Source: Bacteroidales bacterium | GTDB taxonomy: Bacteria; Bacteroidota; Bacteroidia; Bacteroidales; WCHB1-69 | DNA: 13,206 bases | Assembly (NCBI GenBank): GCA_017964755.1 | Contig: JAGCRI010000047.1 | Span: 1 to 13,206, forward strand | Direction: 5' to 3' | Part shown: positions 1-6,356 of the stretch, in pieces | How the letters are laid out: each line of letters opens with the position of its first letter | How positions within the stretch are numbered: position 1 is the stretch's first letter | Notes under the pieces: model-generated | Database searches by the model: none | The model's input: only the letters and a program-made list of their open reading frames with translations | What the model was told of the DNA's origin: nothing | Made by a program: the position numbers and the translations under genes

Positions 1-13
1 AAAAAGTATCATT

Positions 14-2077
14 ATGAACACCATCATCCTTTTCTGGAATCCGGAAATATCGAGTTATACCATTGAAAGGCTTCGTGACGATTTGCATAGCTGTACGCAC
101 GTCAACAACTGGAGCGTGTGGGAGCATGACAAAGCGCACAAAGGCGACCGCTTCTTTATGGTGCGCTGCGGTAAAGGCAAAACAGGCATCTGCATGAGCG
201 GGCGCTTCCGTTCGGAGCCTTATCGTGGCGAAGACTGGTCGGGGAAAGGACGCGAGGTCTATTATATGGACCTGCGAGCCGACACGGTGATTGACCCGGA
301 CATTCTGCCCATCTTGCCGACAGAGCTTCTTGCTAAAAAGATACCGTCGTTTGACTGGACTGGCGGACATTCGGGACGGCTGCTGCCGGCAAAAGATGCC
401 AAAAAGTTGGAAAGATTGTGGAAGAAGTTTTTGGAAAATAACGACGCCATCTTTTACAGACTAACCTTTCAGACATATATGGGTGACGCAGAACTTGAAG
501 ACGAAGAAGAGAAGACTTACTCAGCCCGTATCGAACTTACGTATGAAGGCGGTTTTGAAATTAGTGCCTACAATCCCGATGTGTATGTGAAGGGGTTCGA
601 TTTGGATGCCCTGAAAGAGGAGTTCATTCAGAAAACGACGGAAGCTGGCAACACCAAACCTATTGAATATTGGGAAGATACCTTCGGTGATACGGATATG
701 TTTTTCAAAATGATGGACTTTGCGAAAAAGGCATACGCTGGAATGAACGATGAGTTTGGCGAACCCTATCTCAAGCTCGCCATCAGGGAACAAAGAGGCC
801 TTTATACCATGAATATGTCAATGGTGGGATTGTTGCAATATGTATTAAAAAATCCCAAAATCACCCCGAAAAAACTCATTAAGGAGGGTATTCCCAAAGA
901 GGTCGTGGATGCCATTGTTATTCTCCAACAAAAAGAAGGTGAGGATTTTGTACAATATGTGCAGCGTGCAGCTGAGAATCCTTTTGCGGAACATGTTTTA
1001 TATCAAATCATTGAACACAGACTCGATATTAGAAAATTACCTGAACTCAGTTCGGAACAATTCCAATTTTTGGCACAAAATCTGAAAGCCTATCATTATT
1101 TGGAAAACAATCGTAATACATTCAGCGGGCCTGCCAAAAATTTCGGGGAGTGGTACTCTGTAAGATATCGTGGCGGATTTGCTATCAAAGGGGAATACGA
1201 TGATGACGAAATCGCATATATGTCAGAAATCCTTTCCAATCCTTCGTTTGAGCCATTTTATGTGGATATTAGTGAGCTGAACATAGAACGGTGGAACAGA
1301 GACGAAATCTTTGAAGAAACATACGAGGAGGAAATTCTTGGACGGATGCAAGATGATGAGACTGTCTCTTTTCTTGAAAAATTGATAATTAACAGAAAAT
1401 ATGGGACCGTCTTTGTTGTTGATAACGGGATCGTTTTCTGTGATGATGGCAAGGTCTTGGTACACCTGCCCGTTGACCAACAGCTGGAAATGCCTGACAG
1501 TGTGAAAATTATCGGAAAGTGCGCTGTGGCGTGCAATGAGACGATAGAGTCTCTTGAATTGCCAGCCAATGTCCGCATCATCGACGACTATGCCTTTGCC
1601 TACTGCAAAAACCTACGGAATGTGTTCATGCACGACAACATAGAATCCATCGGCGAATTTAGTTTTGAGAATTGCGAAATTGAAAATCTGCATCTATCCA
1701 ATTCCCTGACTGAAATCCCCGATTGTGCTTTTCTCTTTAATGAAATACAACATATTGATATTCCGCAAAATATTCGCAGAATAGGTTCTTGTGCCTTTTC
1801 TGGCAATATCCTTGACGAGGAACTTACTATTCCAGAAGGTGTTGAAGTCATTGAATCAGAATCATTCAGCTGCGCATCTGTAAAAAAAGTCTCTCTTCCC
1901 TCTACCTTGACAGAAATCGCCTATGACTTTTACTATGAAGAAATGATTGACGATTCAGAAGAAAACAAGCCATACGTGGAAGTTCATCCCGACAACAAGG
2001 TCTATTACTCCAATGGCGGTATCCTGTACAGCCGCGCAACGGGGAAAGAGGTGCTTGGCAGGGCGGGAAGAAAATAA
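14..2077 (+). CDS. EVE-like / inactive HD-like / LRR_5 (BspA-type) multidomain protein
   Basis: This is a 687-residue protein with three recognisable parts and no signal peptide or membrane segment, so probably cytoplasmic. Residues 1-140 resemble a PUA-fold EVE-like domain: an opening strand with FWNP, then KGDRFF (43-48), a GICMSGRF strand, EPY, DW (74-75) and a closing FDW..GHSGRLLP segment. Residues 230-345 align by eye with the small HD phosphohydrolase / RelA-SpoT hydrolase fold (GEPY, 249-252; EGIPKEVVDAI; EGEDF), but the metal-binding positions are substituted. Residues 485-687 are LRR_5/BspA-type repeats (units such as LPANVRIIDDYAFAYC) ending in a YYSNGGILYSR unit. The ATG at 14 is a plausible start because it leads straight into the first EVE-like strand, but the frame is open to the left edge. 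Function is unknown; modified-nucleic-acid or ligand sensing is only an inference. Domain calls are from pattern recognition, without a profile search. Confidence 0.8.
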   Translation: MNTIILFWNPEISSYTIERLRDDLHSCTHVNNWSVWEHDKAHKGDRFFMVRCGKGKTGICMSGRFRSEPYRGEDWSGKGREVYYMDLRADTVIDPDILPILPTELLAKKIPSFDWTGGHSGRLLPAKDAKKLERLWKKFLENNDAIFYRLTFQTYMGDAELEDEEEKTYSARIELTYEGGFEISAYNPDVYVKGFDLDALKEEFIQKTTEAGNTKPIEYWEDTFGDTDMFFKMMDFAKKAYAGMNDEFGEPYLKLAIREQRGLYTMNMSMVGLLQYVLKNPKITPKKLIKEGIPKEVVDAIVILQQKEGEDFVQYVQRAAENPFAEHVLYQIIEHRLDIRKLPELSSEQFQFLAQNLKAYHYLENNRNTFSGPAKNFGEWYSVRYRGGFAIKGEYDDDEIAYMSEILSNPSFEPFYVDISELNIERWNRDEIFEETYEEEILGRMQDDETVSFLEKLIINRKYGTVFVVDNGIVFCDDGKVLVHLPVDQQLEMPDSVKIIGKCAVACNETIESLELPANVRIIDDYAFAYCKNLRNVFMHDNIESIGEFSFENCEIENLHLSNSLTEIPDCAFLFNEIQHIDIPQNIRRIGSCAFSGNILDEELTIPEGVEVIESESFSCASVKKVSLPSTLTEIAYDFYYEEMIDDSEENKPYVEVHPDNKVYYSNGGILYSRATGKEVLGRAGRK

Positions 2078-2097
2078 TATCAGTTTTTTATGAGATT

Positions 2098-2268
2098 ATG
2101 AAAATAAAAGATTCTGAGCCCAATTTCTGGCTTAAAAAACGAGGCGAAATGTATGAAACCTTAGCAGAGAGCGGTTGCACTTCTGCAAAAAATGTGGAGT
2201 TCCATTTCGCAAATCCTGATTCCGGCTGGGTTGACATGACAATCAAGTTTGACGGCGAAATTTGGTGA
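2098..2268 (+). pseudogene. Short ORF (56 aa), probable truncated or frameshifted gene remnant
   Basis: The ORF starts 20 nt after the stop of the upstream LRR gene and encodes a 56-residue acidic, soluble peptide beginning MKIKDSEPNFWLKKRGEMYE and containing FHFANPDSGWVDMTIKFDG. The composition looks like real protein: W, G, D and alternating beta-strand hydrophobics just before an abrupt stop. A one-base shift near 2255 would continue as KFGELELGDVS before another stop, which suggests decay of a longer gene. I do not recognise a named family. It could instead be an intact small gene co-transcribed with the LRR gene. Confidence 0.4.
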
Positions 2269-2289
2269 GCTTGAACTTGGTGATGTAAG

Positions 2290-2375
2290 TTAGGTGGTAA
2301 TCTTAAACAAAAAATACCATTAGTAGGTCGTATTTTGAAACAAAATTGTATTATTTTAGGTGGTATTTTAAAACA
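2290..2375 (+). repeat. Three 20-bp direct repeats at exact 33-bp spacing
   Basis: Three copies of a 20-bp motif close to TTAGGTGGTATTTTAAAACA start at 2290, 2323 and 2356, a period of exactly 33 bp. Copies 1 and 2 each differ from copy 3 at three positions. The 13-bp spacers are AT-rich and not clearly conserved. The array sits between the short remnant ORF and the kinase promoter. Thirty-three bp is about three DNA turns, so a protein binding each copy would sit on nearly the same face. Because 33 is a multiple of 3, the array is also readable in one frame as L-G-G-x-L-K-Q-like 11-residue units, but no start codon leads into it. Confidence 0.75.
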
Positions 2376-2510
2376 ATAAATTTCTCTCTGGCTGCTTTTT
2401 TACACAGATATATACGAAGACCTATCCTCCTCAAACGGAACGAGAAATGCCCATTGGGGAAGATTAAAAAAATGAAAAATGCACTATGGTCGCAATCTTG
2501 CAAAATTTTG

Positions 2511-2518
2511 TAATTTTG
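2511..2518 (+). promoter_or_regulatory. Bacteroidota -7 promoter element (TAATTTTG)
   Basis: TAATTTTG matches the TAnnTTTG -7 consensus and ends 28 nt before the ATG of the kinase gene, a normal leader length for this phylum. No good TTTG -33 element lies 19-21 nt upstream, so the promoter may be weak or activator-dependent. The 33-bp repeat array lies about 135 bp upstream. Confidence 0.5.
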
Positions 2519-2546
2519 TGGGGTTGAAAAATAAAATGCATCAATT

Positions 2547-3368
2547 ATGAACAACAAGGACTTTTGGGATTCCGTAAATGCCGTCATTACGAAAGGATTT
2601 ACTCCTGAAGGTCTTCAAAAATTGGATGAATATGCAGAACACTTTATCACAAGAAGGCTTGTATATCAACGATTTTCACCGGCGGAACAGCATGGCTGCG
2701 CAGCGGGAGGTCCTGCGCATGTTGTTGCATCCTTGCTCGCGGGAGCAGAAACTTATGCAAATAGAAATGCTCCACAAGATGTCAGCGGATTCCAAAGAGA
2801 GCTCCAACAAGGAAAGGAACAAACTGAAATCATAGAACAATGGGCAAAAGCCATTGGTTGTTGGACCGATGATGTGGAAAATGCTCTCCAAAATGTTTTA
2901 GGAACGAAGATTGCAGAAGGCGGTGAAGCAATGGTATATGACCATGGGGCTTCCTTGGTTAAATCAATAGGACTTGATTATTTTGTACAGCCCATACTTG
3001 CACTTGACAGAATCACTTTGCATAACACCTATTTCCCTGAAACAACTCTTTACGTCTTAGGTTTTGGAAGATCGGATGGGGAGTTTAAAATCATCGTAGA
3101 GCAACCCTTTGTAAAGGGCACTCATGTCCCGGATGAAGAAATATCCAAATTCGCCCAAAGCATGGGGTTCAAGCAAGTAAATCCCAAAAACTGGACATAC
3201 GCCACAACAGAAATCTATTTGAGTGACTTGCATGATGAAAATGTCATCCGTTCAGAAGAGGGGAATATCTTTGTGGTAGATTGTGACATCCGTATCAACA
3301 CGCCTGCACTGCGTTGCGGTGGTGTGAGGAAATTGACAACTGAAGTTAGATATGACGACCAATCATAA
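2547..3368 (+). CDS. Putative stand-alone kinase of the polyvalent-protein type (Kinase-PolyVal-like)
   Basis: This is a 273-residue soluble protein. Residues 1-100 are a helical lead-in (DEYAEHF, RFSPAEQHG, HVVASLLAGAE) of the kind I associate with this family. From about residue 120 a kinase-like fold is readable: IAEGGEAMVY (122-131) as the nucleotide loop, K139 in SLVKSI as candidate ATP-lysine, VEQP (184-187) as hinge, DLHDEN (227-232) as catalytic loop, and VVDCDIR (243-249) as the metal-binding DFG equivalent. The catalytic residues look intact, so it should be active, although no substrate is known. Such domains are best known as modules inside large phage or conjugative-element proteins; here the domain stands alone. 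The start at 2547 is preferred because an upstream ATG at 2536 stops after four codons. The gene is flanked on both sides by phased repeats. Family assignment is from memory of motifs and moderately sure. Confidence 0.65.
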   Translation: MNNKDFWDSVNAVITKGFTPEGLQKLDEYAEHFITRRLVYQRFSPAEQHGCAAGGPAHVVASLLAGAETYANRNAPQDVSGFQRELQQGKEQTEIIEQWAKAIGCWTDDVENALQNVLGTKIAEGGEAMVYDHGASLVKSIGLDYFVQPILALDRITLHNTYFPETTLYVLGFGRSDGEFKIIVEQPFVKGTHVPDEEISKFAQSMGFKQVNPKNWTYATTEIYLSDLHDENVIRSEEGNIFVVDCDIRINTPALRCGGVRKLTTEVRYDDQS

Positions 3369-3398
3369 TAAACAATAACGAAAATCTCCCCGCCACCT

Positions 3399-3479
3399 TT
3401 TCCTTGCAAAGAAAATAAATTCACTAAAATATTTCTTTGTAAAGAAACTTTTTGTTGTTTTTCTTTCTTTGTAAAGAAA
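3399..3479. repeat. Three operator-like palindromes (TTTCTTTGTAAAGAAA) at 32-33 bp spacing
   Basis: Two exact copies of TTTCTTTGTAAAGAAA lie at 3432-3447 and 3464-3479, and a third with two differences (TTTCCTTGCAAAGAAA) at 3399-3414. Each has 7-bp inverted arms around a 2-bp centre. Spacing is 33 and 32 bp. The last two copies also share a following CTTTTTGT tract. This is the layout expected of tandem binding sites for a dimeric regulator, located just 3' of the kinase gene and 3' of the leftward promoter near 3650. The binding protein is unknown. Confidence 0.7.
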
Positions 3480-3539
3480 GCTTTTTGTATTATACCCCCA
3501 TTTGGCTCTTCGGATTCACCTATTAACAGTTTGGGATCT

Positions 3540-3599
3540 TCAATATTTGATTTTGAAGTAATCAAGCAAAGCCTTGTAGTCATCTTGGGCATATTCCAT
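3540..3599 (-). pseudogene. 19-codon ORF behind a strong promoter, probable gene remnant
   Basis: This is the first ATG after the leftward promoter at 3632-3663. It encodes MEYAQDDYKALLDYFKIKY and stops. The frame is open upstream into the promoter without another ATG, and the peptide looks like a normal amphipathic helix rich in D/Y/K. After the stop, a one-base shift continues as a readable N-I-E-D-P-K-L-L stretch. The simplest reading is the stump of a lost or frameshifted gene, possibly the regulator that bound the palindrome. A real leader peptide or a non-coding transcript cannot be excluded. Confidence 0.3.
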
Positions 3600-3631
3600 T
3601 TTATCGGCAAGTTTGATATTGAAAACCGATG

Positions 3632-3663
3632 CAAATATACAACATTTTGCCGATATCGGCAAA
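3632..3663 (-). promoter_or_regulatory. Near-consensus leftward promoter inside the 40-bp palindrome
   Basis: Read on the minus strand, TTTG (3663-3660), a 20-nt spacer and TATATTTG (3639-3632) match the Bacteroidota housekeeping promoter (TTTG, N19-21, TAnnTTTG) at every fixed base. Both elements fall in or at the edge of the palindrome at 3635-3674, so a protein on the palindrome would occlude the promoter. Transcription would run left into a 19-codon ORF, then across the TTTCTTTGTAAAGAAA array and antisense to the kinase 3' end. Confidence 0.65.
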
Positions 3664-3674
3664 ATGTTGTATAT
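3635..3674. repeat. 40-bp perfect palindrome
   Basis: The two 20-bp arms (ATATACAACATTTTGCCGAT and its exact complement) meet with no spacer at 3654/3655. Pairing fails at the next base on each side. With no loop and no following T-run it is a poor terminator and a better operator or recombination site. The leftward promoter is embedded in it, which argues for an operator. Confidence 0.85.
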
Positions 3675-3680
3675 AACTTT

Positions 3681-3703
3681 GCCACTTGAATCTATAAGTG
3701 GGC
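3681..3703 (-). terminator. Weak hairpin after the sppA operon
   Basis: Downstream of the DUF4153 stop on the minus strand, CCACTT and AAGTGG form a 6-bp stem with an 8-nt loop. No U-tract follows, so it is only a weak candidate for ending or stabilising the operon transcript. The 40-bp palindrome a few bases further on could contribute. Confidence 0.25.
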
Positions 3704-3711
3704 AGATTGTT

Positions 3712-5571
3712 TTAAAAGCTATCTCTATTTTTCACCTTTATATATCCGTCAAAGTCTATCTCTTCTATAACGGTTGCCCCGGAATCTTTTTCTATACGGA
3801 TACTGTTGATGTCAAGCAGCAGTTTCACTTTGGCGTCTTCATGGCTGATTTCGCTGTTCTGTAAAGGAATATAGTAATTATTCGCTTCTTGGATTTTGTC
3901 AAGGAGCCGCAGCGAGTCAATAGGATTGATGGAAAATGTGTGTTTGCCGAGGTTGAAGATGATATCGGGAGTTTCCTCGAAATTTGTCTTGATGATTAAC
4001 TCTGTTCCTCCTGTTTTATACAGATGGTCCGTTGCATTGGATACGTGTTCTCTTAATGATAACGCATAGTCATACCCGGTGATTACACTCATCTTTTGGC
4101 TGTGAGAGTCGCTTTTTGTGAAGTAGTAACTTAGAGCTTCTTCGATAATCCCTTCCCCATCTTCGGCCGGTTCGCGACGTTCCCACTCGTTAAGGTATTC
4201 ACCATTCATTTCGGCCATCAATTTATCGCTATATGAATATTTCACAATGGAATCTTCAGGTATGGAAAAATATTTTTCCACAAATTTGTATTGGTACGGG
4301 CTATAGGCGAAAAACTCAATGGATTGGCTCAGGGCAGCATTCTGCTCAAAAGTCAAAGGTTCGGCGGGCTTTTCTACTTTTCCGTTTACAAGAATATTGT
4401 ATTCTGTCGCTATCTTTTCAAAATGACGTGCCTGCATAGTGTAAGGGAAAGAGAATATGCTCCATGGCCCGAACATTGAAAGGAAGGATATGATTATGAG
4501 TGCGATAAGCGGAGGCGTTATCTTTCTTGATTTTTTGAAAAGCGCATATATTGATATTATTGCAAACCAGCAGGCAATAATGAGTACGATGTAGCGGTTC
4601 GTGGTAAAGCCATAATCGCTTATACGGCGGTGGAGCCCAACAAAGAGCAGACCTAACAGTGGGAGCAGCGAGCCGAAGAAGCCGCGCTCGAAAATACGGG
4701 CGGGACGCTTCTCTTCAGAATAGTAAACCGGCATGAGAAGATACCATATTAATGTGCCTATTATTGCGTATGACAATACCAAGTATGCGACACTGCCTTC
4801 TGGCAACTGCCAATTTATCAATATTTTGCAGCCATAAACATATATTATGACACTTTCAATGCATATAAGCGGTAGCAGAATGTAGAGAGCAAGTATTTTA
4901 GTCGGTTTTGTGTATTTCAGGGGCTTGTCGTATTCGCTTTCTTCTGTTGGCATCAACGACATTGAGCAGCAGGGGGCGAAGAATGCAAATATGAAAATAT
5001 AAAATGAGCTGTGTTGTATTTCATAAAAGTCAAAATCGAAAAGGAAACAAAAAGATGCGAGGATTAGGTTGACACTCAATGCAATGACGGAAGAAAACCC
5101 AATTGATACGAGACAGGAATATACTAATTTGGCATGATAGTTCCATATTTGTTCAGGGCGTTTCCCAATCATCGGCAGCACTGCTAATGTGAGCAATGCT
5201 ATGAAAACAATTGTGTAAATGTTGTACAAGGCATAGTCATTGTCAATAGTTATAGCAAGGATGATAGCACTTGCTACAGAAAACAATGATGCGGTGCAAT
5301 AGCCGGCAATGCGGTGCCATTTTTTTGTATTATGTGTTTGTAGGAATAAAGCGAAGGCAAAAAGCAGAACTGCTGCAACAGCGCACCCGAAAATGACAGC
5401 AGAAGCAAAAAGTGTCATGTTATAATCCATGAAATCTGTCTTTTCATAAATGGTAATAACAGACCATATTATTGACATTATCAATAATAAACCGCAGGGG
5501 AGGGGAAACCTGACAAAAACTTGTTTGAGATTTCCAATAAGGCTTTTAAGCCAATTCTTGAAATTGCCCAT
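3712..5571 (-). CDS. DUF4153-type polytopic membrane protein
   Basis: The protein has 619 residues. About eleven hydrophobic segments can be read between residues 23 and 372 (for example 23-41, 52-77, 88-109, 152-178, 224-247, 261-281, 326-345, 352-372), followed by a soluble C-terminal part of roughly 245 residues with no recognised motif. The region from LPEGSVAYLVLSYAI through the RYIVLI and ITPPLIALIII helices to FGPWSIFSFP is the pattern I associate with the DUF4153 family of inner-membrane proteins, whose function is not established. It is the last gene of the leftward operon, beginning 11 nt after the 5-alpha-reductase-family gene, so it probably shares the sppA promoter. The C-terminal domain probably faces one side of the membrane as a ligand- or protein-binding part, but this is inference. 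Confidence 0.75.
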   Translation of the reverse strand: MGNFKNWLKSLIGNLKQVFVRFPLPCGLLLIMSIIWSVITIYEKTDFMDYNMTLFASAVIFGCAVAAVLLFAFALFLQTHNTKKWHRIAGYCTASLFSVASAIILAITIDNDYALYNIYTIVFIALLTLAVLPMIGKRPEQIWNYHAKLVYSCLVSIGFSSVIALSVNLILASFCFLFDFDFYEIQHSSFYIFIFAFFAPCCSMSLMPTEESEYDKPLKYTKPTKILALYILLPLICIESVIIYVYGCKILINWQLPEGSVAYLVLSYAIIGTLIWYLLMPVYYSEEKRPARIFERGFFGSLLPLLGLLFVGLHRRISDYGFTTNRYIVLIIACWFAIISIYALFKKSRKITPPLIALIIISFLSMFGPWSIFSFPYTMQARHFEKIATEYNILVNGKVEKPAEPLTFEQNAALSQSIEFFAYSPYQYKFVEKYFSIPEDSIVKYSYSDKLMAEMNGEYLNEWERREPAEDGEGIIEEALSYYFTKSDSHSQKMSVITGYDYALSLREHVSNATDHLYKTGGTELIIKTNFEETPDIIFNLGKHTFSINPIDSLRLLDKIQEANNYYIPLQNSEISHEDAKVKLLLDINSIRIEKDSGATVIEEIDFDGYIKVKNRDSF

Positions 5572-5582
5572 TATTGTATGAA

Positions 5583-6347
5583 TTAATATATAAAAGGTAT
5601 CACTCGCTTAATGTGCTGGTCGTGCATTTCTGCGCCGAACTCACTTCTGTATTTCTTGTAGAGTGCGTTTGCGCGTGGCACGAGGTTGGCGAAAGTCCAG
5701 ATGAAGAAGACGAAGCCCGCCAATGACCATGTGAGTATTGCAAATCCGAGCCATTCCATCAGTTCGCCGAAGTAGTTTGCGCTGGTCACATAATGGAACA
5801 TCCCGCCATGCGGCAGATAGTGTTTTGTGTCGTTTTCAGATTTGCGCAGATGTCTGATTATATAGTCAGAATGAATATTTATGTACATTCCTGTGAAGAA
5901 AACCACCGTGCCGATTATGAACTGCGGCGTGGTGAGCCAAGCCGGTGTGTACATCTCCGCAGGCGACTCGAAGAATATCCAATAGCCTTGCATTGCGGCG
6001 TTCAGAATGTTGAAAGACATTCCCATGAACATGATAGCCAAAGGCATTTTACCGTTGCCTTTTATCAGGAATGGGAATATAAAGACTCTTTGCAGATAGT
6101 GTATTTCAAAGATTATCAGGAAAATGACACGCACTATATCATATTTTCGCGGCGAAATGAGCCAGATGATTATCATGCTGGCAAATATGGGAAATTCCAT
6201 GAAGAACCATGCTAATTTGTTGTTGATGCTTTTGCCCCACTTCGGTGAAATTGCGAAGCCGTAGCCCGCATCTACAAAATACAAAGCGATGAACACGCAT
6301 AACGCGATGAGTATCATCACATAAAGATATATGTCGAATGCTGTCAT
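5583..6347 (-). CDS. Steroid 5-alpha-reductase (SRD5A)-family membrane enzyme
   Basis: The protein has 254 residues, close to the usual ~255-260 of the family. About six membrane helices are visible. The C-terminal steroid 5-alpha-reductase signature is strong: E81-x-HY-xx-R87, an N-I-H-S-D stretch (157-161), HYVTSANYFGE (185-195), E198 and W199, then a helix leading to VPRANALYKKYRSEFG. These are the conserved NADPH-site and catalytic-region residues of the family, which reduces a conjugated C=C bond. In gut Bacteroidota, relatives reduce 3-oxo-delta-4 steroids and bile acids; other members act on lipids, so the substrate here is not certain. It lies between sppA (9-nt gap) and the DUF4153 gene (11-nt gap) in one operon. 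An NADPH-dependent reductase in the inner membrane is the safe statement. Confidence 0.85.
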   Translation of the reverse strand: MTAFDIYLYVMILIALCVFIALYFVDAGYGFAISPKWGKSINNKLAWFFMEFPIFASMIIIWLISPRKYDIVRVIFLIIFEIHYLQRVFIFPFLIKGNGKMPLAIMFMGMSFNILNAAMQGYWIFFESPAEMYTPAWLTTPQFIIGTVVFFTGMYINIHSDYIIRHLRKSENDTKHYLPHGGMFHYVTSANYFGELMEWLGFAILTWSLAGFVFFIWTFANLVPRANALYKKYRSEFGAEMHDQHIKRVIPFIY

Positions 6348-6356
6348 TTGATTTTT

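Noticed and set aside
2290..2375. CRISPR-like array
   Set aside because: Only three imperfect 20-bp repeats with 13-bp spacers, too short for CRISPR spacers, and no cas genes nearby.
2351..2587. Leftward open frame of 78 codons in the gap before the kinase gene
   Set aside because: It covers one repeat copy and the kinase promoter and start, shows no recognisable domain, and has no promoter of its own.
2578..2835. Rightward open frame of 85 codons overlapping the 5' part of the kinase gene
   Set aside because: The main frame here carries the expected family sequence (RFSPAEQHG, ASLLAGAE) so the overlapping frame is a shadow.
3215..3685. Leftward open frame of 156 codons over the palindrome, the repeats and the kinase 3' end
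   Set aside because: Its start lies inside the palindrome upstream of the predicted transcription start, its second half is antisense to the kinase gene, and its middle is just the translated TTTCTTTGTAAAGAAA repeats.
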